63,600 bases of DNA from a virus. The stretch lies in the IMG/VR virus record IMGVR_UViG_3300027971_000055, positions 1-63,600 of that record; one strand, given 5' to 3'. Positions 16,435 through 23,560 of the stretch are shown here, in pieces. Every line of letters begins with the position of its first letter. The first letter of the stretch is position 1. The notes under the pieces are model-generated. The model did not search any database and was not told the origin of the DNA. It saw only the letters and a program-made list of their open reading frames with translations. The position numbers and the translations under genes were made by a program.

Positions 16435-16435
16435 A

Positions 16436-17683
16436 CTATTCTCCTTTTTTAATAATCTTACCACTTGGCACTTTTAGATTTTCATTCTGAGTTACAAGCC
16501 ACATAGTCGGTGCAGATATATTCCATTGGATATCATTCTCTACATACCCATCTGTAAATACAATCACACCTTCTGCTACTATCTTATGTTTATTTATATA
16601 ATCACTAACACTACTAACATGAGTTCCACCACCACCTAATGGTTTTAATAGTTTCGCTATGTTTTCATATTGGGAAGGCTCAAACTTCTGTTCACCATGC
16701 ACTTCTGTATCCCACCATAAAACACGAACACCACTAGGGGAACACACCGAACAAATAGATGCCAGTTCCGATGCAAACTCAGTAAGTTCTAGGCTACCTA
16801 TTGAACCCGATGTATCAATCGCTATGATTAACTCGCCAACACTATTAGTTTCAAGGCTTGGCATATAAATATCATTAGCCATAAGTCGTTTGTTAAATCT
16901 TCGCCAAGTAAATTCTTCACTACCTTTGGTTGATGATGTAACAAAATCTCTTAGTTCATGTCGCCAATCAATCTTAGGTGCTAACAATTCTTCAATGGCT
17001 CTAGGCATCTTACTGCCCATTCTGCCTGCAAGTATGCCACCTTGTCGTAATGCCCTATCAATCTTATCTGATAACTCACCGACTTGTTCGGGTGTCATTT
17101 GCTCTGATGCATTAAAGTCATGTTCATCTAGTGTTTTAGTAGGCATACCCCTACCACCTTGTGAATTACCATTACCCTTACCACCTTGTGAATCTCCATC
17201 ACCACTACCTTCACCTTCTAATGATTGTGCGTTCTTTGCACGCTCACTATTTTCCTTCTTGAGATAGTCATACACTTGCTTGACCGACCAATTATGAAAC
17301 TTGTCGTGATACAAGCCACCATCGGGCAATTTACATAATGACTTATCATTAAGGTGTGTAATTACATCATTAACAACATAATCTGCTGATGCATTCATTA
17401 AGTGTGGGTTATCTTTAAATTCATTCTTAAACCTACCAATATGTTTTAGTGCTACATGAAGGTTCTCATGCAATACCAATGCTCTGAGTTCTTGGTCTGT
17501 TAGTTTAGATATAAATTTATTACCATACTTCTTGTTATACCCATCGGTGTATGCCGTTATTTCTTCATCAACTACAACACTATTACCCATCAACATAATG
17601 CCCGAGTAGAGTGCCGTTTCTGCGTGTTTCATCAATGCGACATGGGCTTTCTTTAGTCGCATACTTTGGTCTATGCTATTCAT
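16436..17683 (-). CDS. HExxH metallopeptidase-VWA protein (DUF2201 type)
   Basis: This 415-residue protein joins two domains. Residues 1-150 form a zinc-metallopeptidase-like domain with LHENLH (H72-E73-x-x-H76). A Gly/Ser/Glu-rich linker spans about 155-180. Residues 285-415 form a von Willebrand A domain with a complete metal-ion adhesion site: DTSGS (D290, S292, S294), T354 in GGGGTHVS and D378 in VFTDGY. The pattern matches the DUF2201 family, which partners with MoxR AAA+ ATPases; the ATPase at 17696-18757 is the next gene upstream. The VWA is expected to bind a partner via Mg2+, and the peptidase-like part may cut or merely bind it. Confidence 0.88.
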   Translation of the reverse strand: MNSIDQSMRLKKAHVALMKHAETALYSGIMLMGNSVVVDEEITAYTDGYNKKYGNKFISKLTDQELRALVLHENLHVALKHIGRFKNEFKDNPHLMNASADYVVNDVITHLNDKSLCKLPDGGLYHDKFHNWSVKQVYDYLKKENSERAKNAQSLEGEGSGDGDSQGGKGNGNSQGGRGMPTKTLDEHDFNASEQMTPEQVGELSDKIDRALRQGGILAGRMGSKMPRAIEELLAPKIDWRHELRDFVTSSTKGSEEFTWRRFNKRLMANDIYMPSLETNSVGELIIAIDTSGSIGSLELTEFASELASICSVCSPSGVRVLWWDTEVHGEQKFEPSQYENIAKLLKPLGGGGTHVSSVSDYINKHKIVAEGVIVFTDGYVENDIQWNISAPTMWLVTQNENLKVPSGKIIKKGE

Positions 17684-17695
17684 AACTATCTCCTA

Positions 17696-18757
17696 TTAAA
17701 ATAACACATGGTTATCAACTGCCCATTTAGAAATCTCTGCGTTGTTTCTTACCAACTTCATACCATTCTTATGACGCACCATCATAGTAAAGAATACTGC
17801 CTGCAACTCACTACTTTCCATGCGATTTACAAACTTCATAAACTTACTAACTTCGTCTTGTGTTTTCAATGTGTCTGTAGCTTGGAACATCAACATCAAC
17901 AACGCTGATACTTCTGTCGGCATAGCAATCTCAGTAGGTTTCTCTAGTATGCTTTCAAACTTCGGTAAAGACTTTTCTATCTGTAGGAACGCTGACATAT
18001 CGCCTGCACATGACTGACCAAGCGTGCCTGCTAGTGCGACCATCGTTGCATTCTCACCTAGTATCTCTTTGTTATCCACAATGACTGATGATTTTGCCAA
18101 TGAACGGGGTGATACAAACGATAACATCGGCTTGCTTGGATTAAAGATATAGGGATTATCTGCTTGCCCATCATCTAAGTAACTATTCAAACATCTTGGG
18201 AACATATGAACCCATGCTCTTATCAACGAGTGAACACCATTATCGCCTGCCCACTTGAGCCAACTATCTGCATTAGGCTTTTCCATACGCATGATACAAA
18301 CACGATTGCCTGCATGAGCCAACATACTATCGCCCACACCATCGCTTGCATTGTTACTTGTTGCAAACACTATGCTACCTTCGGGCAACGGGGTATCGCC
18401 AACACATCTCTCTAGCATTAGTCTTGTGAATATAACTTGTAGTAGTTTCGGTGATTTCATAAACTCGTCTAGCAATATGACTTTAGGTTTTGGTGATGAT
18501 AGTTTAAACAAACTACCCACATAGCTTTCCAACGATTTTGTTTCGTGATTAGGGATAGTCATAGCTATGTCTGACATATCTTTAACAGGGCAATCTACAT
18601 AGATGTAATCATACCCATCGCCTAAATCTTCTTCTAACATACTTAATAGCGATGTCTTACCACAACCTGGCTCGCTCTGTATCACAGGTGTAAGTGTCTT
18701 ACCGATTACAGGAATTAACTTTCTTAGTTCATTGATACTTACTGATACTAGGTTCAT
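17696..18757 (-). CDS. MoxR-like AAA+ ATPase
   Basis: This 353-residue ATPase has Walker A SEPGCGKTS (28-36), Walker B VILLDEF (D97, E98), sensor 1 FATSNN (131-136) and the arginine-containing SFVSPRSLAK block typical of MoxR proteins. MoxR ATPases act as chaperones that load metals or remodel partners through VWA proteins. It lies between the DUF3150 gene and the HExxH-VWA gene. The ATG at 18757 is set by the leader GGAGAATAGT. Confidence 0.9.
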   Translation of the reverse strand: MNLVSVSINELRKLIPVIGKTLTPVIQSEPGCGKTSLLSMLEEDLGDGYDYIYVDCPVKDMSDIAMTIPNHETKSLESYVGSLFKLSSPKPKVILLDEFMKSPKLLQVIFTRLMLERCVGDTPLPEGSIVFATSNNASDGVGDSMLAHAGNRVCIMRMEKPNADSWLKWAGDNGVHSLIRAWVHMFPRCLNSYLDDGQADNPYIFNPSKPMLSFVSPRSLAKSSVIVDNKEILGENATMVALAGTLGQSCAGDMSAFLQIEKSLPKFESILEKPTEIAMPTEVSALLMLMFQATDTLKTQDEVSKFMKFVNRMESSELQAVFFTMMVRHKNGMKLVRNNAEISKWAVDNHVLF

Positions 18758-18837
18758 ACTATTCTCCATTTATATAATTAACTGATAGAACGATGCTAAA
18801 CTACACTTGTTCAATTACAACTAACACTTCATTTAAT

Positions 18838-18867
18838 AAAGCGTAGTTCAGCACGCTCACTATTTAA
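18838..18867 (+). repeat. Copy of the AAGCGT inverted-repeat family, flipped
   Basis: Plus-strand AAAGCGTAGTTCAGCACGCT followed by CACTATTTAA matches the repeat found upstream of three minus-strand genes, but in the opposite orientation and without a following ribosome site. It lies between the MoxR and DUF3150 genes. Confidence 0.65.
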
Positions 18868-18873
18868 CTTAAC

Positions 18874-19788
18874 TTAAAACTTAAACTTAGATAAGATGTC
18901 ATCAACTTCCGACTTCACCTTATCTCTTACTGCATCACTCTCTCTGATTGACTTGATATCAACCCCATTGAGTGCATTCTCTAACTTAACTACTACTTCA
19001 CTTAACTTACTACTTATCTCATTATCAATAGGTTTAAACTTCTTAAAGGTATCACATAATTCTTTGGCTTTCTCTATGGTCGTATCATAGATTTTGCGTT
19101 TCTTGATTATAACTTCGCCCGTTGTTCCGTCTTGCTTTTCAATAACTCCACAACAATGCGAGATACTTTCCATTACTTCTGTGATACGGGCAACTTGGTC
19201 ATTTACGATGCCAGTTATAATCTGCTCTGCTTGGCTCTCGTATTGTAGTTTTAAATCACTAGCGATATCATCTGATATACTGCATCGCCAATCATGACTA
19301 GGCACTTCTGCCACATATAATTTTATTCCGAATTTATTTCTTACTTCATCTACATTTGGGTAATCATCTTGGCTAAACATATCGCCTTGTTTGAATGCCA
19401 TGTCTGATACGATTGATTGGTAGTTCAACAGGAAATTATCCAATAGGCGATAGTATTCCGTTTGGTGGTCTGTAAACTCTACCTTAAACTTCTCTAGGTT
19501 TGCGACAGGCAATAGGTCTTGGCTATTGTTCCAACGGAAAGTGCTACGCTTTAACCAATTGTAAATAGTCTGTCTGTAATTACTTACCTTCTTATGATGT
19601 ATGTCATCTGCTAATAGGTTCTTAACAAATCTGCCTGCACTAGCGTCTGCATTTTTTAATGTCGTTACTTCATCAGAGATAACTCTGTCTTGCTTGGTTG
19701 CACTCCACACATTCACATCTACTGACACCAATACTGCCGATGTCGCCAATGAAATGATATGGTTTGGTTGTTGTATTTCAAAGTTCAT
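18874..19788 (-). CDS. DUF3150-like partner of the MoxR/VWA module
   Basis: This 304-residue, mostly helical protein resembles DUF3150, found beside MoxR and VWA genes in phages and integrative elements: an N-terminal VSVDVNVWSATKQDR block, a middle DWRCSISDDIASDL and a helical C-terminus. The start ATG is preceded by AAGGAGAACGAT and, upstream of that, a repeat leader cassette and a promoter (19898-19926), so it is the first gene of the MoxR/VWA transcript. Function is unknown; a substrate-recognition or assembly role is inferred from linkage. Confidence 0.7.
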   Translation of the reverse strand: MNFEIQQPNHIISLATSAVLVSVDVNVWSATKQDRVISDEVTTLKNADASAGRFVKNLLADDIHHKKVSNYRQTIYNWLKRSTFRWNNSQDLLPVANLEKFKVEFTDHQTEYYRLLDNFLLNYQSIVSDMAFKQGDMFSQDDYPNVDEVRNKFGIKLYVAEVPSHDWRCSISDDIASDLKLQYESQAEQIITGIVNDQVARITEVMESISHCCGVIEKQDGTTGEVIIKKRKIYDTTIEKAKELCDTFKKFKPIDNEISSKLSEVVVKLENALNGVDIKSIRESDAVRDKVKSEVDDILSKFKF

Positions 19789-19798
19789 ATCGTTCTCC

Positions 19799-19836
19799 TT
19801 AGTTAGTAAGCGTGCTTAGCTACGCTTTGTTTTAAA
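19799..19836 (-). repeat. Leader cassette repeat upstream of DUF3150 gene
   Basis: On the minus strand the sequence AAGCGTAGCTAAGCACGCTT, then ACTAACTAAGGAG, forms a 6-bp stem (AAGCGT/ACGCTT) joined to the Shine-Dalgarno. Nearly the same element precedes the genes at 20859 and 21584. It may form a 5' RNA hairpin that tunes message stability or translation. Confidence 0.7.
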
Positions 19837-19897
19837 TTGTTTTCATTCATGTCATAACTATTTCGTGATATATAAGTTTCACTACCCACACAACTAC

Positions 19898-19926
19898 ATT
19901 ATAGTATAACTTTACATATAAACCAA
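19898..19926 (-). promoter_or_regulatory. Sigma70-like promoter of the DUF3150-MoxR-VWA transcript
   Basis: TTGGTT, a 17-base gap and TATAAT read toward the DUF3150 gene. The gap (TATATGTAAAGTTATAC) is identical to that of the 21710-21738 promoter, so it belongs to a repeated promoter family in this arm. Confidence 0.65.
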
Positions 19927-19957
19927 GTGATTGGGTGAGATAGTCAAGCCTATACCC

Positions 19958-20113
19958 CTACTTAATATTCTTTTCTGCTATCTTTAAACGCTTTGAGTAA
20001 TAGATTGCATCTTGTATTGCCTGCCACTCAAATAAATTTCGTTCTTTAATCTGGGCTATCTGTTGTTCTTCTTCTAATTGTTTCTGATGCCACATACTAT
20101 CTATGTTATCCAT
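19958..20113 (-). CDS. Hypothetical small helical protein
   Basis: The ATG at 20113 (MDNIDSMWHQKQLEEEQQ) follows GGAGAACGCT and gives 51 residues; a longer frame from 20158 overlaps the upstream gene and lacks a clear ribosome site. The product is a charged helix rich in Glu, Gln and Lys. It is the last gene before the promoter of the MoxR module. Function unknown. Confidence 0.6.
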   Translation of the reverse strand: MDNIDSMWHQKQLEEEQQIAQIKERNLFEWQAIQDAIYYSKRLKIAEKNIK

Positions 20114-20150
20114 AGCGTTCTCCTGTTCTGTTATTAAATAATTTTTATAC

Positions 20151-20324
20151 TTACCCATACTTACTCTCCATTTCGTTTTTGTATTCCCAATTTATATCTG
20201 ATAACCATTCACTAAAGTTCTCTCCTACATCATCTTCATAAAAGGTTTTCTTTGTGCCATCTAAAAACTTTACTACTACCACTACTTCGTCTATCTGATT
20301 ATGTTCCATTTCAGTTTCACTCAT
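20151..20324 (-). CDS. Hypothetical small acidic protein
   Basis: Start at ATG 20324 (MSETEMEHNQIDE), preceded by GGGGA; 57 residues. It contains VVVVVKFLDGTKKTFYEDDV, a beta-rich segment, and an acidic C-terminus. It overlaps the upstream 40-residue gene by eight bases (ATGAGTGA). No family recognised. Confidence 0.6.
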   Translation of the reverse strand: MSETEMEHNQIDEVVVVVKFLDGTKKTFYEDDVGENFSEWLSDINWEYKNEMESKYG

Positions 20325-20439
20325 CTTGTTCCCCTTCATCTACTGAAAACCTTATCCACCTAGTCCCATTACAAATTTCTACAACTTCGTAGTCTAGGTC
20401 TGCGTCATCTAATACTTTATATAGTTCTTGTGGTGTCAT
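20317..20439 (-). CDS. 40-residue hypothetical protein
   Basis: An ATG at 20439 follows GGGGG at spacing 8. The product begins MTPQELYKVLDDAD and ends FSVDEGEQDE; a short helix followed by a beta pair (YEVVEICNGTRWIRF). It fills the gap between the zinc-ribbon gene and the 57-residue gene, overlapping both slightly, which supports it being real. Function unknown. Confidence 0.6.
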   Translation of the reverse strand: MTPQELYKVLDDADLDYEVVEICNGTRWIRFSVDEGEQDE

Positions 20440-20663
20440 CTTACATTCCCCCCTTTGTTATTTAACCCATGTAAGTCTGTTAGGTTTGTTATCACCATGT
20501 AATTACTCTTATGCATAGGTGCTATTGTGTGTTTCTTCATGCGAGATATTATTTCACCACACTTTAAGCAAGTGTTATAGCCTAGTTTCCGTCTGCCTGC
20601 CACAATGTCATCACCACACTTGATGCAATCACTTAGTTTCTTAGTCTGTGTCAAGTTCGTCAT
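20436..20663 (-). CDS. Small zinc-ribbon protein (DksA/TraR-like finger)
   Basis: The ATG at 20663 follows GGAGAACAAC, the same leader as the next gene upstream; 75 residues result. It carries C-x2-C ... C-x2-C in CIKCGDDIVAGRRKLGYNTC then LKCGE, like a DksA/TraR zinc finger, and a conserved-looking tail HKSNYMVITNLTDLHGL. Proteins of this type can bind RNA polymerase. The longer frame from 20747 lies inside the neighbouring gene and is rejected. Confidence 0.7.
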   Translation of the reverse strand: MTNLTQTKKLSDCIKCGDDIVAGRRKLGYNTCLKCGEIISRMKKHTIAPMHKSNYMVITNLTDLHGLNNKGGNVR

Positions 20664-20859
20664 GTTGTTCTCCACCGATTGCTCGGATAAAATGTAGTAG
20701 TTCCCGACACACTTCATACCTACCATGCACGATGTCGTGTTCCCCATCTAATATCGTAGGGTTTAGCCCATTCACAACTTCTGCGTCATGTTTGAGTTCA
20801 TCTTTGAGCCACTCGGTAATATGAATTACCATGTTCTTATACTTCAATGGTCTTGCCAT
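20641..20859 (-). CDS. Hypothetical small protein
   Basis: This 72-residue protein (MARPLKYKNMVIHITEWLKD) is acidic towards the C-terminus and predicted helical. It has a strong leader (AAGGAGAACAAC) and is the first gene after repeat cassette 20870-20905. It overlaps the zinc-ribbon gene by 23 bases. Function unknown. Confidence 0.65.
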   Translation of the reverse strand: MARPLKYKNMVIHITEWLKDELKHDAEVVNGLNPTILDGEHDIVHGRYEVCRELLHFIRAIGGEQHDELDTD

Positions 20860-20869
20860 GTTGTTCTCC

Positions 20870-20905
20870 TTAGTTAGTAAGCGTGCTTAACTACGCTTGG
20901 TTTAA
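20870..20905 (-). repeat. Leader cassette repeat upstream of 20641-20859
   Basis: Minus-strand AAGCGTAGTTAAGCACGCTT followed by ACTAACTAAGGAGAAC. The hairpin and linker match the cassette at 19799-19836 almost base for base, including the junction with the Shine-Dalgarno, although the downstream genes are unrelated. Confidence 0.75.
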
Positions 20906-21216
20906 TCTTCACAATTACCACCTATACAATGTTGCGTTAAGATTTCATTCTCAATCTCTTCTTGTGCATCTCGTATAAGATAATCTTCAGCGTTCTCATT
21001 CAAGCGTTCAAACATATTGTGTTCATAAACTTTAACCTTGCATGGTAACCCTGTATCTTCAACTCGGTCTTTAATGATTGACGCTATATGACTTTCGGGG
21101 GTGAATTGATTATCTCCCCAATCATCTTCTTTGTTCCATGAGTTAATCTCACTCACTCTATTCTTATCCATCTTAACTTCTACTATTGCTACATACTTAA
21201 TATACTCAGTCGCCAT
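20902..21216 (-). CDS. Hypothetical acidic protein
   Basis: The ATG at 21216 (MATEYIKYVAIVEVKMD) is set by AAGGAGAACGAT, identical to the DUF3150 leader; the upstream extension overlaps the next gene. The 104-residue product is acidic, with a ferredoxin-like beta/alpha start and a C-terminal helix ending HCIGGNCED. Function unknown. Confidence 0.65.
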   Translation of the reverse strand: MATEYIKYVAIVEVKMDKNRVSEINSWNKEDDWGDNQFTPESHIASIIKDRVEDTGLPCKVKVYEHNMFERLNENAEDYLIRDAQEEIENEILTQHCIGGNCED

Positions 21217-21226
21217 ATCGTTCTCC

Positions 21227-21388
21227 TTAGTCTGATTGTTCACATTCCAATACATCTAAAACACCCTGTATTTCTTGCCACTTCTCGGGGTGTTGTAGGG
21301 CTTTTAACTCTGCGTCTTTCATAGAGCCTGCATCAATCTCGCAGTCATACTCTATTGTTTCTTGTATCTTTAGCTTAAATCTTTTCAT
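21227..21388 (-). CDS. 53-residue hypothetical protein
   Basis: Two adjacent ATGs occur; the second, at 21388, lies five bases from GGGGA and is preferred. The product starts MKRFKLKIQETIEYDCEIDA and continues with a helix (MKDAELKALQHPEKWQEI). Its stop runs into the ribosome site of the next gene. No family recognised. Confidence 0.6.
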   Translation of the reverse strand: MKRFKLKIQETIEYDCEIDAGSMKDAELKALQHPEKWQEIQGVLDVLECEQSD

Positions 21389-21398
21389 CATGTTCCCC

Positions 21399-21584
21399 TT
21401 ATCTAAGAATTGTAACTAACAATAAAAACGCTGATATACCCCAACCTATTACTTCGCTGATAATCATTCGTCTATACTTTTCTTTGGGGATAGTGATGTA
21501 TTCCGACATATTTACTTCCCTGTCATAGTTATAAGGGCTTTGCATTTTAATTTTTTGTCCTTTGAATATTGGTCTTGTTTTCAT
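21399..21584 (-). CDS. Small membrane protein
   Basis: The 61-residue frame (MKTRPIFKGQKIKMQ) has GGAG eight bases from its ATG and ends with a hydrophobic helix (IISEVIGWGISAFLLLVTIL). A second start, MSEYITIPKEK at 21509, has its own GGGAAG and would give 36 residues keeping the same helix. Both may be used. It is the first gene after the repeat cassette 21599-21633 and promoter 21710-21738. Confidence 0.6.
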   Translation of the reverse strand: MKTRPIFKGQKIKMQSPYNYDREVNMSEYITIPKEKYRRMIISEVIGWGISAFLLLVTILR

Positions 21585-21598
21585 AATCTAATCTCCTA

Positions 21599-21633
21599 TT
21601 TAGTAAGCGTGCTTAACTACGCTTGGTTTTAAT
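21599..21633 (-). repeat. Leader cassette repeat upstream of 21399-21584
   Basis: Minus-strand AACCAAGCGTAGTTAAGCAC followed by GCTTACTAAATAGGAG. Third forward copy of the hairpin-plus-ribosome-site leader, located between promoter 21710-21738 and the first gene of this transcript. Confidence 0.75.
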
Positions 21634-21709
21634 AAAATTTCTAACACTACTTTTTGCTGTGCGATTAGCTGATGTATCATGTATTAAATACGCTACTCAC
21701 ACAATACCC

Positions 21710-21738
21710 ATTATAGTATAACTTTACATATAACACAA
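21710..21738 (-). promoter_or_regulatory. Sigma70-like promoter next to the octamer array
   Basis: TTGTGT, a 17-base gap and TATAAT read away from the octamer array toward 21399-21584. The gap is identical to that of the 19898-19926 promoter. It is about 90 bases from the nearest octamer, so a protein bound to the array could influence it. Confidence 0.65.
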
Positions 21739-21825
21739 GGGTTTCGGCTGACTATCTCACTCGTAGTTTTCACTCTATTTTGCGTAGCTTGGGGTTGATT
21801 AATGCTAAGTTATTGATTTATATGA

Positions 21826-22242
21826 TGTTCCAATTGTTCCAACGATGTTCCAAGTTTTCACTTTACTAATAAGAACAAAATAGGCTTGATAAATCGTGTG
21901 CTGAAATCGGGTAAGTCTTTGTTTTATATATATTATATTATATATTTATTAAGTAAGTAGTATGCTAGAAAATGGTCTTGTTCCAATGTTCCAAGTTTTT
22001 TTAAGTGAATATATATGCTAGCATTTTTTATGTTTGCTCTGCGTGAATCTAACTTAGTCTGACTAAATTTCTCAAATATATTCCCTATTGCAAAAAACTT
22101 GGAACATTGGAACAACCTTTATAATCAACAACTTAGCTTGGAACATTGTTGGAACAACTTTACATATAATTGGAACACTTTTTGGAACAAGACTGGAACA
22201 ACCTATCACCTATTAATATCTTATACCATACAACTTGGAACA
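21826..22242. repeat. Mirror array of 13 octamers; candidate replication origin or control region
   Basis: Five TGTTCCAA octamers (starting 21826, 21835, 21846, 21979, 21987) are followed by eight in inverted orientation, TTGGAACA (starting 22099, 22107, 22138, 22149, 22170, 22182, 22193 with one mismatch, and 22235). Between and within the two sets lie a nearly pure A/T block (21921-21955) and the palindrome ATGCTAGCAT (22015-22024). Bases 21978-22001 and 22092-22115 form a perfect 24-bp inverted repeat. Iteron arrays beside an AT-rich unwinding zone are typical of replication origins; multiple operators are the main alternative. The 1,028-base stretch 21634-22661 holds no convincing gene. 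Confidence 0.8.
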
Positions 22243-22333
22243 AGCCTGATACGCCAATACTTTACATAAGCATGGTTAGAGTATATCTTACACGACACAA
22301 TACAAGTTCACAACCAACATAACCAGCTAAGCC

Positions 22334-22368
22334 AAAACCAAGCGTATTTAAGCACGCTCACTAAATAA
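22334..22368 (+). repeat. Copy of the AAGCGT inverted-repeat family, flipped
   Basis: Plus-strand AACCAAGCGTATTTAAGCAC followed by GCTCACTAAATAA matches the leader cassette without a ribosome site. It lies in the non-coding region beyond the octamer array. Confidence 0.65.
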
Positions 22369-22423
22369 CAACCACGCTAAATTATATCTTCAACCACGCA
22401 ACCACACGCACTTCACACTCAAC

Positions 22424-22452
22424 ACGCTCGTCGACATAGAACTGGTCTCAAT
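22424..22452. repeat. GCTCGTCGACATAGAACTGG element, copy 1
   Basis: The block CGCTCGTCGACATAGAACTGG followed by T-C-T-C-A-A recurs at 23486-23513 with two changes and in degenerate form at 22583-22604. Each copy lies just beyond a UUCG hairpin terminator or in the same non-coding region. Binding site or processing signal; function unknown. Confidence 0.6.
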
Positions 22453-22624
22453 TAGGTGGCAGGCATTCGGTGGCTAGAAATTTTATAGTTTGAGCAGATT
22501 GATTAGGCAGCGGAAGGGAATTGTATGAGCTAAGAATATAACAGATGATAAAACACACATTAAATATTTAATATATACACACACATCGACAATCACTGGT
22601 TTCAAAAATTGAGACCAAAAAAAA

Positions 22625-22646
22625 GCAGAGAGCCGAAGCTCTCTGC
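22625..22646 (-). terminator. Intrinsic terminator with UUCG tetraloop
   Basis: On the minus strand GCAGAGAGC-TTCG-GCTCTCTGC is followed by eight T. The 9-bp stem with a stable UUCG loop and U tract is an excellent Rho-independent terminator for the 22662-23345 gene, insulating it from the octamer region. Confidence 0.93.
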
Positions 22647-22661
22647 CTAGTCACTACTGTA

Positions 22662-23345
22662 TTACTTGTTAAACTTTTTAATCAAAGCCTCGCCTTGTGA
22701 TAACCAAGAGCCAAACTCTTTTTTAACCGTAGCAGTTAGAAGCTCATCGCCTCTTGCCTCGGCAGTTTTAATCCTAGCTTTGAGGGTCTTGATATTATCG
22801 TTAAAAGCCTCGACAATAGTTTTTACTGCACGACCCTTTTTATTAGGATTTTCAATACCAACTACTTGACGGATTGAAGCTAACAAGTTTTTCATACCAG
22901 CTGATACATGGTCTTTACCTTTTTTACGCAACGGCTTAGCAAGAGCATAAATATATGGGTCACTCTTAGCTAGTGCGGTAAACTTTTGCTGAGTATAACC
23001 CATCGCTAAGCCTACGGTCATATGCACCTTAATTGCATTTTTATTCTTAGCGTCATTAAACTCTGCCTCAGTGACCTGTTGCATTTTGTTATCTTTAACC
23101 ATGTTGAAAGTATCATGGTCTTTTGCATACCACTCTTTAAAGCGTCTAGCAAAACCGAGTTTAATCTCGGCTACATCATTGTCACTAGGCTTGGTTAGAA
23201 TGTTTGGCACTCTATCCAATATTTTCTTAGCAGTGCCTAGCATGTCACTATATGCACCTTGATACTCATATGCTAAGCCACTAAGAGATTGAGAGGATAC
23301 TGCTACTGCCTTGCTTACTGCTTCTACTACTTTTGCTTTTTTCAT
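22662..23345 (-). CDS. Hypothetical basic helical protein
   Basis: This 227-residue protein is Lys/Ala-rich and helical with no membrane span (MKKAKVVEAVSKAVAVSSQS; KTLKARIKTAEARGDELL). It has its own promoter (23407-23435), Shine-Dalgarno GGAG and a very strong terminator directly after its stop, so it forms a single-gene transcript, probably highly expressed. It lies beside the octamer array. A nucleoid-like or origin-binding role is possible from composition and place, but I recognise no family. Confidence 0.7.
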   Translation of the reverse strand: MKKAKVVEAVSKAVAVSSQSLSGLAYEYQGAYSDMLGTAKKILDRVPNILTKPSDNDVAEIKLGFARRFKEWYAKDHDTFNMVKDNKMQQVTEAEFNDAKNKNAIKVHMTVGLAMGYTQQKFTALAKSDPYIYALAKPLRKKGKDHVSAGMKNLLASIRQVVGIENPNKKGRAVKTIVEAFNDNIKTLKARIKTAEARGDELLTATVKKEFGSWLSQGEALIKKFNK

Positions 23346-23406
23346 ACATACTCCATAAGTTAAGTTAAGTTAAATAACAGCACGATAATCTGTTGCTGTT
23401 GGTATC

Positions 23407-23435
23407 GTTATATATAGTCTTAGCGTATATGTAAA
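23407..23435 (-). promoter_or_regulatory. Sigma70-like promoter of 22662-23345
   Basis: TTTACA, a 17-base gap and TATAAC read toward the gene starting at 23345. The same hexamers and gap length occur at 24321-24349, supporting both. Confidence 0.7.
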
Positions 23436-23462
23436 GCGTATTCAAACACGCTTACTAATTAA
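23432..23462 (+). repeat. Copy of the AAGCGT inverted-repeat family, flipped
   Basis: Plus-strand AAAGCGTATTCAAACACGCT followed by TACTAATTAAG. The repeat abuts and slightly overlaps the -35 of the 23407-23435 promoter, so a factor binding it could control that promoter. Confidence 0.6.
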
Positions 23463-23485
23463 GCCTTGAGGGCTACACACGCACA

Positions 23486-23513
23486 CAACATGCTCGTCGA
23501 CATAGAACTGGTA
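23486..23513. repeat. GCTCGTCGACATAGAACTGG element, copy 2
   Basis: ATGCTCGTCGACATAGAACT followed by GGTATCAA repeats the 22424-22452 block. It lies between the terminator at 23540-23555 and promoter 23407-23435. The order terminator, this element, AAGCGT repeat is kept at both loci. Confidence 0.6.
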
Positions 23514-23539
23514 TCAAAATGGTAGCTACAAAAAAAGGT

Positions 23540-23555
23540 GGGGGCCGAAGCCCCC
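23540..23555 (-). terminator. Intrinsic terminator with UUCG tetraloop
   Basis: Minus strand GGGGGC-TTCG-GCCCCC, then ACC and seven T. It terminates the 23561-23746 gene, six bases after its stop. Confidence 0.9.
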
Positions 23556-23560
23556 GAAGA

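Noticed and set aside
21933-22115. 60-codon minus-strand frame across the octamer array
   Set aside because: It runs through repeats and the AT-rich block, has no ribosome site and its composition follows the repeats. Treated as non-coding.
22424-22660. tRNA or structured RNA beside the 22625 terminator
   Set aside because: No cloverleaf or acceptor stem with CCA fits; only the terminator hairpin pairs well.
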